Source: Pelargonium tetragonum
Lineage: Eukaryota; Streptophyta; Magnoliopsida; Geraniales; Geraniaceae
Length of the DNA stretch: 23,192 nucleotides
NCBI GenBank assembly: GCA_036897445.1
Contig: JAYMTL010000196.1
Coordinates: forward strand, 1 to 23,192
Direction: 5' to 3'
Position 1 is the stretch's first letter. Each line of letters starts with the position of its first letter. Below the pieces are notes generated by a model. It did no database searches. It saw nothing but the letters and a program-made list of their open reading frames with translations, and was not told where the DNA came from. This document shows, piece by piece, positions 10,572 to 22,079 of the stretch. Made by a program: the position numbers and the translations under genes.

Positions 10572-13323
10572 TTATAAACTTGAAAGCCTTTATCTCAATG
10601 GATTTGTAAAAAGGAATCCACGGAAATAGTTATAAAGAACGAATCTATTTTTGTCCTACCTGGTACCCTCCTTGTGAACGGAGTTTTAAAGTACATCAAA
10701 GGCTTGAGTACTACTAAAAAAAGAAAGATAAATAGAAAGAAGATTTTATTTGAAAGCAAAGCATAGAAGGGGCGCTTTATTAAATTAAAACAAATCGAGT
10801 ACTAAAAGGGTTTATAGAATAGATATGTATCTAATTCTAAGAGTGCAGAGTGTCCTTATGGATTTTTCCAAGGAAAGGGGAATACTTGCCAAAAATGGGA
10901 CATAAATAAGCACAAATTGGTATTAACTAGGAGTCCCCAAGTTAAATAAAGGGCTCGCAAGATATTACAATATTATGCTATGTTAGTTCCTTAAAGGTAT
11001 AGTTCTTTTTGACTAATGTCTTAAGACTTAGCTGGAATTCTTGCCAATTAAGTGTATTTACGTAGTAGGTCTTTCTAGAAAAAAGAGTCTCGCTTCTCAA
11101 GGCTCTTAGTGTATCTATTTTGTTTTTACAGCAGCCAACTTTTTAGTTGTTCCTTAAGAAATTCCTTTTCTTCAAACAGAGTCTAGTGATATACATTAGG
11201 AAAGAAGAGTTGGGTTGTGCTTGATAATACGTCTGTATACTGAATATTTTTACCACGAGTAGAGGGAGATGGCCGTGCAAGAGCAAGTACGGTTAGAATT
11301 TTTAATGAGTCAAAAAGCACAAGTTTACCATAAGGGTGTACTTTTCGAAGTGGTCTATTAAATAACGAAGTCTCTAATTTACTATATTAGTTACAGGTAT
11401 GATGGAAAATTGCTCTAAGAGATCTCTTAATGGGATTTGCCTTAAAGCTTAAGAAAAATTCCAGTTAGTTGTCCTATGTTGGTCAGCAGTATAAACTAGT
11501 AAAAGTTTGCTAGGCCCTAATTTATGAGTAAGTAGTAAACGATATAATATATATATAGCACTTCTGGGCTACTATACACTAACACAAGATGATATTAACA
11601 GAGTTGCTAGAGGTTAGGGGAAAGAGATTCTACTCCACGGAAACGGAACTCTTATATTGGACCGAGAGTCTTAACCCCCAGGAACCTTCGGGTATTTTAA
11701 CTGTACCGAATTACTACTAGGAAAAATTTACAAGAAAGCGCCCTAAAGAAAAGAATTTTTTTGCTTAAAGAAGGGATTTTTCGGATAATAGGGGGGCTCA
11801 ATACATCCAGAGGGTAACGCTAGCCAAGAAACATACGCGAAATGACCTGCATTTCTAAAATGAGGCACAATTCGAAAAGTTTTGTTCGTTTTCTCAAGTA
11901 CAGCTCCGGATTCTAGTGGTGCTTTATTCCTCTAGGAGAGTTTAGATAAATTCAAATCTTTCTTGCAGGTATTTAGTATTATATAAAGTCTAATTTAAAG
12001 GGCGTAAAATTTGATTGTATTTATTCGTGAAGAAGGGTCGCGTCCTTTTTGAAAACTTGGAAAAGTCTTTTATGTTGCTAAAGATCTCGAGATAGTATAA
12101 GTAGATTAAGAAAAAATAGAGTATAAATGTGTTTACAAATACAAAACTGCCTCCTTTATTTTGCTATTCCTGGAATACTGTCTCCGTAGCACCCTTTTCT
12201 TTATTTACTTTATACACTGTTGTGTCCACTAATTCTATAACGGGCGCACTCTTATAGCTTTACTTTAACTATTACTAATAGGAATTTGCAATAACGTTAG
12301 CTGAAAACTTCTAAGGGCTTCCATGGTTACAAACTTCGTTTAGTATTCCTTTTCTTATTTCCCAGTTCCTTAAACTCATTGGCACCTCTCTTTTTCTCGT
12401 CGAGTACTCATTTCTGAATTAGTAGTATCTATTACCGGACCTTACCCTTATTTCTTTTTTACTTCGTTTTGTTAAAACCGGATTAAAGTAACCAACATGA
12501 GAGTCAATTACCCACACCACTAGATTTGAGCTAACTCCGTTTCAAAAGAAAGTTTGTTCTAAAAGAGAATCCATGAAGAAATAGGAGAAAGATTTGAATT
12601 TCAAGTTATAAATTGTATATATGATATGCGAATACTTTTTTGGAGCATTTAGGAGGGGTTGCTCAGTAATAAGGGACTATTAAATTACAAGAAGTTAAAC
12701 TAGATTTACAAAAAACCTTGTCTTCAGTACTCTGCCGATAACTTCATAGTGCTTTCCTCTTGTGATTAATTCATAAAGGTTAAGATCCTCCCGCGTAACC
12801 CTTCCCTTTTCTTATTAGAATAGGGTATCCTTTCCACAAAAAACCTAAGATAAAGCTACGGTAGAAAACTAGGTAATTTTACCCCGGCAGTCCAAGTACA
12901 AAAACGCACTTTAGTCGGTAAGAGGAGAAAAACTCCTTTAGAGTCAATTTCTATAGTATATAACTTTTTCTTTCAAAAATATACAAAAAAGCCCTCAAGT
13001 TTACTAGATTTCAAGCATTAAGAGTCTAAACATTGGGTACGTATCTGACCCCTCTTTGTTTTTTCATGTACTGTACTTAAAAATGTTTCGAATTCTTCTG
13101 ACACGCTGCTTTTTTCAAAAAACTTCCATAGCCTAGTTCACTTAAAAAACCAAAGGCTACGAATAATCGACGAAACACAACTAAAGGTCCCCATATAGTA
13201 CCTCTAAGTAATTCTAAGTGGAGCAAATAGCCGGTCTTAGGTCGATTAATACAGATTGCGTTGCGTAGGAATTACCCTACCTATCTCCTTGGATTGAGTA
13301 CCTTTGAACTAAACAAACAAAAA

Positions 13324-13341
13324 AGTCAAAATGAAAATTTT
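13324..13341 (+). repeat. 18-bp exact repeat, copy 2 (other copy at 6289-6306)
   Basis: This is identical to 6289-6306 and in the same orientation. The surrounding sequence does not align. Confidence 0.4.
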
Positions 13342-13588
13342 TATAGGGATATCACATATACAATAAGTTAGACTGATAAGGGAATCCCGGATCCTAATCT
13401 CATATGGGACACTTAAAAACCCCAATCAATGTTATTGTGATAGTGGAAACTTAAGTAAATGGTAGTAGATAGGAAGTCGAAGCTAAGTGAGTTCCCTATT
13501 AGTTAAGAAACGCCACTATCTAAGCCGATTTGAGTAAAGCTTAGTACATTTAATTAATTAGTTTTATAAAGTTAGATATAGGAACCTA

Positions 13589-13604
13589 AAAAGGGGAAAA
13601 GGGG
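13589..13604 (+). repeat. Two tandem copies of aaaagggg
   Basis: Two perfect eight-base purine units sit in a longer purine run that ends with ggaaggaa. It is too short to suggest a function. Confidence 0.5.
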
Positions 13605-13908
13605 AAGGAATAGTAATATGAAAACTTTGTTCCGGTAATTCTTACCCTTTGAATATTTCTTATTACCACTCGAATAAAATAATATTTAGTAAAAATTTTT
13701 AGATTGACTGATTAGGCACTACTGTAATCTCATTTTTTGTTGTATTAAGCACATATCCCATGTAGTCCATTATTCGCTCCCTTGCAACTAAAACAAAACT
13801 TCGTAGCCTAAGAAGTTTTATATACATTAATACACTTTATGCAGAAGTAAAAAAGGAAAGGTCTCATGTACTCAGTAACAAAAGACTTTTTGGGACTCTG
13901 ATACACGG

Positions 13909-13945
13909 AAGACCTAAGTTTTGCTTCAACATTAGGAATTCGTTT
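13909..13945 (+). repeat. Diverged short repeat, copy 1 (partner at 18720-18758)
   Basis: The 17 bases aagacctaagttttgct are identical to 18720-18736. After a one-base gap the similarity continues weakly (tcaac, then ggaatt and cgt at matching spacing). This looks like two decayed copies of one repeat, although the matched length is short. Confidence 0.4.
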
Positions 13946-16900
13946 ACCTCTAAAAACTCTATTCTAAACCCCTAATTTAATTTAAGAAGACTCTTATCTA
14001 TCCTTTTTAGTATCATAAGGATGCGCATAGCTTTATGAGGAGCTTGGGATGTTTGTCATATAATGGAGCTACTTCTTTTACAAAAATAGAATTCCTGAAA
14101 TACGAAAAAACAAGGAAGCGAAGCTTTGAGTGCTCATCTTGAATAACTAGTCAAACTTATAAGCTTTATTAAAACAAGCCGTAATCTCCAATTTTTTAAT
14201 CGGCGGGCTATCTAAACCTAAGTAAGAATTTACTAATCTACAGTATTTACTATGCCTTAATTTTTTCAGCGTGTCAAAAATAAAGAAAAGAATTTGCACC
14301 TGTCTACATAACTACACACGCGGATAAACCTATAAAGCGATACTGTATAACTTCATCTTTAAATTTGCTTAGAAAGTTTATGTTCCTATCGAGAAAGATT
14401 TCACTGCAGTTGGTATAAGAAAGGCTCTTGGTTAGCTCAAATACATTTAATTTGCTAGATTTTAGTTTACCTATTCTTGATATACTAATAGTGCCTTATT
14501 GTCTCTAATGCAGCGAAGAAGTTTCAAAAGTCTCACCAGTCTAATTTAAAATGGGTTATCCACCAACCAAGGTATTAAAAAGTACACTAACTTTTGGCGA
14601 TTATCTATCGTAACTTAAGGAATGCCCTACCTTTTATAAGAAAGAATGGATTCCTCCTTACCCTTCTACTTTCCGAATCTACTACAAAAAACTCCCTTTT
14701 CTGAACAAAAAATTCATGTATGAACGACAAGAGTTTTGAATTCCCTTAAAAAGAGAAAACGGGTATCCTTTGGATTCCTCAGAAGTATAGAATTAGTTAA
14801 ATTCATAGAATTTCTCGATCGGGTATATTAGAGACTTTTTTTTCTTACGGATCCTTCTTTATTAGTCAGCTCGATTTACGTAGTTAAAAGTTTAAAAGGT
14901 TACACAAGATTTTAAGGGGTCTCGGCCGGTGGGTAACCCTTTACTAAGGTTTATTATATAAAATAAAAAGGGGTTCGGAGGGAGGCAGTCTAGGAAAGTC
15001 TGTCCAAATAATGACTAGATCCTGCTTGTAAGACTCTGCTATAGAATAAGTCCAAATGCACAGCAAAAGTTTAAGAACAAGACTAACCTCGTACAAATAT
15101 GTTAAAGAAAAAAAATTCATAGTAATAATACTTACACATATTTTTTCTACTCTACTCTTGTGTCTTGTGATTTAAAGTAATAGTCTCAAAGAATTTCAAA
15201 AGATATTATATATTATATAAAAAACGAAAGGAGTCTCTAGTTCAAATCAGAGTCTAAATTTAGTTGTTTGGTAAGGTATATCGAGACCCCTTGTAGTTTT
15301 GAACTCGGAAACTTAGATTACGAACTTATTGAAAATATCCAGCCTTAGTTATAAGTTATAATAAACCTATCCCTAATTTATTTAGATTCAAGGCATTACA
15401 GTAACATGATAAAGGAAATGTGGTACAAAGCACAGCATCGAAAAAGTTCTATTAACCAAAAATCTAATTTAAATAGGGTATCCTTTACTTCTTTATTTAT
15501 AGAATAAAGACTCTTGGTAGGTCGAATCTTATCAGCCATAAAAGGTAAAGTAGCTGTTCATTAAAAGTAATCCGAATTTGTAGGCACTCTTATGACTTAA
15601 ACTCCCACGAATACATAGCATGTTTTTTTAATCCTAAACTATTAGAAGTCCTTTTTAACACTCAGACAAAGCTATTGAAACAAAGCAATTAAGGCTTTAG
15701 TTAAAATATCTTATAGATTTATTTTCTAATACTATTGCTCCCTTATAGTAACCAAAGAATCCTACTAACTAAGTCTTTAAAACTTGACTTTAAGAAGCTC
15801 TTATATTTTGTTCTCCAGATATCTAAAAGTAAGCTCCCTTTTCGCGGAAAGCTTTTTTTGGGGGGTATCCTGCTTGCAAAAGATCTAGTAAAATTTTCAG
15901 TCAGATAGAAATACATAAAAGGGTCCTTTTTTTGTCCTCTTTTTTCTAAAATTTTATGTTTCATATAGCTGGAAAAGTCCTACTCTTTTTTAAACTTTCA
16001 CAAAAAAATAGGTTTACAAATAGAACAGCCCTAAAGTTATTTTATACAGACCAAAGAAAACTAACAAGGAAATCCTCTTCCTTGTAAATACTTCTTACAC
16101 TAGAGCAAGGACATAAGAAACCCACTTATCATTCTCCTGCTATAGCATAGTTAAACCCCGGAATCCCCTTGTTAGGTTTGTTTAAATCCTATTCTCTGGT
16201 CTAGCATAGCTACATTAACAAGTAAAAGCCTCTAAATTAAGGGTTTGTACATTAAAATTACAAAAGTAACAGCTGGCGAGTGCGAACCCTGGCAGAACTC
16301 CTAGTCCTAGTAAAGTCTCCTTTCAGGACTAAATCCTTTAAGTTGCGAATTTCTTTATATATCTTTTTGAAAATCTATAAGGGTCCGTTCGAACCTTCAA
16401 TATTCATATAGATTGACAGGACGCTTTGCCTTTCAATTAGGAATCCGGATCGATGCCCTCCAACCGCTAAAACTCTTTACATAGCCCCTTCAAGTTAAGT
16501 AAAAAGTTCTTAATCTTTCTCGAATTTGAAAAGAAACTCCCTTTTATATACGTATACTTCATTTGAATTATGGAATTCTCTAGAAAATCTTATTAAAAGC
16601 ACTTTTTTAGATAAGGATTATCTAATAATTAAGAAGAAGTCGGTAAGTCGACTTTCTTTAACCCCCGAGCAAGCCCTTTTATTTATACGAAGACTTATAT
16701 AGAACAAATTCTGTATTCTTTTCTTACCTTAGTTACTAAATACTAATATAGTTTTTCTGACTCTCTAGGAAGCAACTCCTATGACTAAAAATAAGTAAGT
16801 ATCTTTCCCTTATTCCTGGAAAACCACTGCAATACCCCAGTAAAAGTATAAGCCAAGAGTATATGTATTTAAATAAGATATATAGTATAGTTTTTGAAAT

Positions 16901-16946
16901 TTACAAAAATTCTCATGTAACAAATTCTTAAAAAGAAATACTAAAA

Positions 16947-16968
16947 AATCCTTAATGAATTAAGGATT
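16947..16968. repeat. Perfect 10-bp inverted repeat (hairpin)
   Basis: The arms aatccttaat and attaaggatt are exact reverse complements separated by only two bases. The arms are AT-rich and carry no T run like a bacterial terminator. The tight spacer would make a cruciform or RNA hairpin possible. No adjoining gene gives it a role, and it could be a fragment of a small inverted-repeat element. Confidence 0.45.
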
Positions 16969-17348
16969 CCTATAACCCCTAAAAGATTCTAAAAAAACTT
17001 TTCAACGGAATCCCGAATAAGCGAGGCCCTTAAAGTTTAGTCTTTTTTTATTTTAAGCTAATTTTCATAAGATGGGAAATACTTTAACTAGGAACCTCTG
17101 ATATAGAAAACTAATAAGGACTTTTATTTCCTGAATAAAAAAGGTACACTTCTAGAAAAAAGTCTATACTCTTTGTATTTGTAAGATTGAATTCATATCC
17201 TAATATTATAATACACGTATACATTTAGCTTTAGTAGCCTAAAACAGAGGTATAGCTCTCGTAAGTAACAAACAAGTAGGTTAGTAACAAGCGAGGCAAT
17301 GGATCAATAGAAAGATGAAAGCAAGTAAGCAGCAAAGTTAATGGGTGC

Positions 17349-17453
17349 TTATAGTGTATCCTGCCTATTTTTTAAACACTTCCCTTTCCGGTGCCTGCAA
17401 TCGGGGCATCCAGTTGGTATACGCATTGGCATGCTCTCCCCGGCTATACACAT
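17349..17453 (-). pseudogene. Zn(II)2Cys6 DNA-binding motif, first half only
   Basis: The minus strand from an ATG at 17453 (or a second at 17432) encodes 34 or 27 residues, including PTGCPDCRHRKGKC followed by LKNRQ. This fits the first half of the fungal binuclear zinc cluster, C-x2-C-x6-C with the basic CRxRKxKC pattern and the common leading T-G. Known members hold six Cys and bind DNA as nuclear transcription regulators, usually with the cluster near the N terminus. Here the first Cys is about residue 16 of the longer frame, as expected. The second set of three Cys is missing: the frame stops soon after, and neither other minus-strand frame supplies it by eye. The segment lies in the only patch of ordinary composition. 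I infer a broken 5' end of a regulator gene, or an exon whose partner I cannot see. An opposite-strand frame from 17341 is the rival reading. Confidence 0.35.
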
Positions 17454-17540
17454 ACATCATACATAAAATGAATAGGGTCCGGCTAGCACCCCAATCCTTC
17501 AAGTAAGCTCTTATCCCGAAGCAAAAGTCCCCGCCCTTTT
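17385..17540. other. GC-richer island of ordinary composition
   Basis: About half of these bases are G or C, with normal numbers of CpA, TpG and CpG, in sharp contrast to the surroundings. The stretch from 17454 onward would be upstream of the minus-strand zinc-cluster frame. It includes ccggctagcacccc and ccccgccc. No promoter element can be asserted. The island seems to have escaped mutation or to have arrived later. Confidence 0.55.
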
Positions 17541-17689
17541 AAACACCCAGAAAAAAGTTGCCGAAGAATAAAGAATTACCTAAAAATTTTAATAAAGAAG
17601 GGCTATTTGAATTTAGTTCCTTTTTATTTTAAATAAAAAATAAGAGGAGAGTTTCCGATTGTGTATGCATTATAATACCCACCGGACTT

Positions 17690-18310
17690 AGCCACTTCTA
17701 CTGGCTTATCTGACCTAGACTTTCTTCTTGCTTCTACTGACTTTTCTTTCTATTACTTGTTATTTTTATTTATTGACTTCCTTGCTTTGACTTAGTACTT
17801 GCTTTAGGAGGAGCTGGGAGAAGGTAGTTCTGTATTTGTATCTTACTCTGTTGTATTGTTATTATAGCTATACCTCTGTTTATTACTTATTAGTATATTA
17901 GGATTATGGAAAGGAGTTAGGATAAGGGCTATAGAGACTGTACTCTTCTTAATGTTGTTATTATAGCTATGGTCTTGTACTAATCTTCTTTAGTTACTGT
18001 ATTTATATGTAGTAGTCTAGTATATTACAGTTAGTTATAGGATAGTTCTAATTGTTCTAAGAGGTGTTACTCATTGTGGTCTTTATCGTTATGGAGTCTA
18101 AGGTCTTAGAGGGAATAGGTAATCGTCTATGCTCCCGACTGGCACGAAGTCAAGGAGCTCTATAGGTAGTTTTTGGAATAGTGATATGTATCCATCTACT
18201 TCTTTCTTATTATTCTTTTTTATTTCTTACTTGACTTATACTTGTTACCTTGTTAGGAGCTATACCCCCTGCTATATAAAATTTTAGTATAGTAAGAGTT
18301 AGGGCCCGCG
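17690..18310 (-). pseudogene. Heavily strand-biased relic, family unknown
   Basis: On the plus strand this stretch holds about 5 CpA against about 38 TpG, and 17695-18027 has no CpA at all. TpA is very frequent. One minus-strand phase gives a short coherent piece near 17770-17880 that reads IQQSKIQIQN followed by LLPAPPKASTKSKQ, similar in style to the Gln-rich then Pro/Lys/Ser/Thr order of the frame at 3258-3590. Upstream parts in the same phase are polar and broken several times. No catalytic motif is recognised. I infer a decayed mobile-element protein, probably read on the minus strand, but the family is open. Confidence 0.35.
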
Positions 18311-18719
18311 GTTCAAATACACCTATAACTAGTACTTTGACTTTAGGATACAGAGTTACGGAGAGTTAGCATTCTATAGGAGTTTGAAATAAGGAGCCTT
18401 TTATCTGTATCTATAAGTACAACCCAAACATAAAAGGTGCTCCATTTGTCGGGTAGGTTGGGACTGGATAGGACTTTAGCTTCGGCTTCAAAAGTAAGGA
18501 TATGCGCTTTTTCACCTATGGGAACCCTTAAGGAAAAGATAGGATCCTAGACAAGTCTAAACAAACCTTATACAAAATGGCTTTAAAAGAAAAGTAGTGG
18601 AGCCCTTTGATTCTGGATAAGGTTTTTTGAAAAACTAAGGTTTACTGGTGGAGAAGCAATAGATAATAAGATTACTAAATTTTATTTTAATTGTCGGGAT
18701 TTCTTTAATCTGGTCAACC

Positions 18720-18758
18720 AAGACCTAAGTTTTGCTCAACTCAAACGGAATTGCGTGG
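18720..18758 (+). repeat. Diverged short repeat, copy 2 (partner at 13909-13945)
   Basis: It shares 17 identical bases with 13909-13925 and then a weak continuation. Same orientation. Confidence 0.4.
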
Positions 18759-19261
18759 AATTTCTAATAAAGAAATTACTTATACCCAGCTTTTTGATAA
18801 GTAAAGCTGCCCACTCCTATTATAACAGGCATAAAGGCTTCTCTTCCAGCACTTTGTTAAAAGTCAGAATTTTCCTTGTAACCTTTAGTATTTATTACTG
18901 TTGACCACAACTTTTAGGATCTACCAAGAGCTCGCCTCTAGCAGGATTTTTTAGTACATAAGCAAGTATGAGATTAAAAACGCAAAGGTTTAGCAGGGAT
19001 AAGTACCTAGTAATTAGTTTAAGAAAGAGCAGACCCTAAAAAATCCAAGAGGATTAAGAAACGTTTTGAGTGCGTAAAGAGCCTAAAGTTTAGTTATTAA
19101 GGGTAGGGGAAAACTCGGGTCACTTCAACGGAGCTCTGAAAAGTAGATCAGGGCACCTCTTAGTTCTGATATTGCTGAAAATCCTGGGACATTTGGTCCA
19201 GTAAACCCTATTAAGTAACTTATAACTTACCCGCATCTGTTAGGGAATTGACTTTGTCTTT

Positions 19262-19279
19262 AGATATACATGTATATCT
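19262..19279. repeat. Perfect 18-bp palindrome
   Basis: The sequence agatatacatgtatatct equals its own reverse complement, and it does not extend further. Palindromes of this size can be dimer-binding operators, but there is no gene beside it. By my rough estimate about 0.2 such palindromes are expected by chance in a window of this size and composition. Confidence 0.4.
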
Positions 19280-19338
19280 CAGCTATTACCTTCTTATACT
19301 AAGTTTATTATGTCTTTCAAAAGGAGTACAGATTAAGC

Positions 19339-19357
19339 CATAGTAAGTACTACTATG
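19339..19357. repeat. 7-bp inverted repeat, 5-base spacer
   Basis: The arms catagta and tactatg are exact reverse complements separated by agtac. It lies about 60 bases after the 18-bp palindrome. It is weak evidence of function on its own. Confidence 0.3.
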
Positions 19358-20239
19358 TTTAGGTAACCCCGAGCCAGATCCAGTAAGGAAAAGCATCCCT
19401 GCTATCTCAAAATTGCTTAGACGTTTAACCCCTTGTTATTGAGATCCGAATACCAATTAGCATCAAGGGGGTTTCTGTACCCTAGCGAAAGCTTTTTCAG
19501 GGAATAAAATAAGTAAGGTTTGAATGCAAATTCTTTTTCCATTATAAAGAACTCAAAAGGCTAAAGCTTGAAAAAAAAAAGAAGGATAGAGGTAAGATTC
19601 CGCACCCATAGCATAGTTTCTACCGGGGGCCTTAAAATGAAAAGAATTCTGATAACTTTTAACTCTATAATAGGATAATATTCTAGGGAAGTAAAAAGAG
19701 GGGGGCCTTACCACCAGGAATACTAAAAAGGCTTAGAAATTAAGTAATGCAGACTAGAAGTAGGAGCTTCTTCCTTTCAAAACTCATTAGACACTCAAGC
19801 ACAAGTCGCGGGGTATTCGTAATTGTAATTATAGGGAGCCCTTGATATCTACATGCTGTAGCAATCACTCTGACTAAAAAGTAAGGACTTAAAAGACTTT
19901 CAGTACTGACTCCTATTATACACTTTTTGTTTGTGAATCCGAAAATTAAGATACTATATCAGATAAGGTAAAGGTTTATAGCAACTAAAGTTAGATGAGT
20001 CCTTAAAAGGGACAAACAAGTAAGGAAAACGCACTATAATATAGCTACAAGTTTTTAGTTTATATGGATTTTCAAGGGCATACGAAAAGTCCCGCCCCTT
20101 TTTATTTAAAAAGCATTTTGAACTTATCCTAACGAAACTGAAACCAAGGAAACTCTTTATACCCGGAGCCATTTCAGTAAATTAAATTTATTAACTCTAA
20201 ACTAAAAGGGAGTTGCAGGGTTATCTCTATTTAGGGTAA

Positions 20240-20650
20240 ATCCGGATTTGTAGCCTGTATCTAGATTTAAAGTGTGACTTTACACATCTAAAACAAAACT
20301 CGTCTTATAAAAATCTTGATAAACTTTATTTTGATTTTGAAAAGTTCCGATTAAGCAACCTACGCTTTGTTGGTAAGAAATTAGAAGAAGTACTATAAGC
20401 AAAAAATCTACTCAAAAATCTAGGTATAGTCTAGCCTTTATTAGCAATAATAATTAACTACCAGTATATCACCAATCCGCTGGGATCTGGTCTCTAAGTG
20501 GATTTCCAAGGGGTACTAAAAGAAAGAAACTTTCTATTTCTAAATGCTCGAAAGGCCATTCTCTTTAACCTAAAAAACTTCTATATTCTCGTAATTACAG
20601 AGGGATTTCGTTGCATAATAAAGAGCTTCAAAAACTCCCCAGGTCCATGA
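20240..20650 (+). pseudogene. Loosely open phase, unrecognised
   Basis: One plus-strand phase runs about 136 codons with far fewer interruptions than the local average. It opens with 52 uninterrupted codons (Leu, Lys, Phe, Asp rich, containing YKNLDKLYFDFEKFRLSN) and then continues with pieces of similar composition. No ATG begins it and no domain is recognised. It could be a decayed coding exon or simply the best of many frames. It falls below any length at which I would call a gene. Confidence 0.18.
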
Positions 20651-22079
20651 TATAAGGTAAAAAAAGGCACTCCCTTAAATGTTACCTCATTATACGCAAG
20701 CTCTTAAAAAGTTCAGGTAAAGTACTAAGAAATTTTTTGGGGTAGAGGGGATCCCTTAACCGTAAGTACGAAGATTTCTTTTAGAGTGCCTCGGGAGACA
20801 TACATAAAGGAGGGAATTTCTTGGAGTTCTTCTAAGTAAGGGTTCCACTAGAGGTTAGTGAACTAGGAATTCAATATATTTTTATGTAGATGGACAGGTC
20901 TCTCCTTTAATAAAAGATACTAAGCCTTGTAAAGTTAAGCGCTATGCAACCTCGTACATCCCGAAGTACTGATTATAACCCCTAGAAAACTCCTAAAAAT
21001 GAACTAAAAATCCAGACACACAGGTTTCACTTTTTATTTATCTGCGGATCCTATAGTTCAGGGGCCTCTTTACACTACATCTGAAATATTAACAAATATA
21101 CCCGGAAAACCTTTTTATATTACAAGAAAATCGTTGAGACTGCAATTTCTTATAAGGAACTTTTATAGTATATGTACGGGAGCTGTTCTATATCGTGTAT
21201 CTGAAATTAGAATTCCTTTTTTTACTATCTAAACCTCGCACTATGAAACAAGAATATCCTACTGTTTATATTTAGATTTTTTGACTGAAGAAGGCAGATA
21301 CGTATAACTAATATAAGCGCTTCTGAGTACTTTTGCAATGCATTTTAGATAAAATCCAAGTTACCCTGTAGAAATGCGCAAAAAACTTTAATTCGATTGG
21401 GGCAGGCGCTTCCCCCTAGGGCATCCCTTGTAGATTGAAACTGTCTTGGTATTCAAAAAACTGGAACAGGGATGCTTTGACTCTAGTAAATTCCCCCCTT
21501 ATTAAGCAATTAAGGAGTTTTACTTACTACTTTAGTCACTCGGTATTACTTATCGTATAGAGAATTCTGCAACCCTGAATTAGAAAAGAAATTAGGATAC
21601 ATACACGCGAGCTACAAAATTACAAAAAAGTAAATAAAATCTTGATAAAGAGTAAAAGTTCTTATACCATGAAAAGATAGGAACTTATAAAAACCCTTTT
21701 TAGCAGGGTCAGTCTAAGTTTCAGAAGTCCGGTAATTCTCGGTTATACTATTACACTTACTAACTGACTGATATTAGCACTTTACTTCATTTTAGTAACG
21801 AGAAAAATCTTACTTTCTCTAAGTCCTTTTATTCTTTACTTTGTAAAAGCACTCTTAAAAAAGGGAGTCTATTAAAAAAAGTAAGGATAAGCTACAATTT
21901 CTTATACTCTTTATACGATAAAAACCTGGTGCAGGAGAGGTAATAATCTCAATCTATAACACCTATACTAATTACTAAAAATTTCTTATACCTATTACAA
22001 TACAATTTCTTAGAATTTCTACTACATAACAAACTAATATCTACTTAATAAAAAGTCTTTAGTAAGAGTATTCTACTCT

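Larger units (their letters stand above)
10261..17348. other. AT-rich, TpA-rich decayed DNA without a supported gene
   Basis: Seven kilobases have only one frame above 60 codons, at 15743-15964 on the minus strand. It is Lys, Phe and Ser rich and has no motif. Stops fill all other frames. Reading of the locally GC-richer places (11590-11720, 13200-13290, 16260-16330, 16385-16480) gave no domain, tRNA or repeat structure. The signals listed separately inside this stretch are a short signal-peptide-like frame, two short repeats and one perfect hairpin. Confidence 0.6.
18311..22079. other. AT-rich, TpA-rich decayed DNA without a supported gene
   Basis: The only frame above 60 codons is at 19954-20172 on the minus strand. 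It has no recognisable motif and sits alone. A B-box-like ggttcaaata near 18309 lacks the final C and has no matching A box. Apart from the palindromes, the short repeat partner and the loosely open phase at 20240-20650 listed separately, I see nothing in it. Confidence 0.6.

Noticed and set aside
16380-16400. gttcgaacc as a tRNA B box
   Set aside because: There is no A box at the right distance and no T stem or acceptor pairing. The string is palindromic and likely chance.
17341-17466. Plus-strand 41-codon frame MGAYSVSCLFFKH... as a secreted protein
   Set aside because: It is antisense to the zinc-cluster motif. His-rich and Pro-rich composition is typical of an antisense reading, and no signal sequence or partner is clear.
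18305-18325. ggttcaaata as a second B box
   Set aside because: It lacks the conserved C and has no partner A box.
8816-21739. Three copies of tccggtaattct (near 8815, 13631 and 21728)
   Set aside because: Twelve-base matches with unrelated flanks are expected occasionally in a window with such a restricted dinucleotide set.
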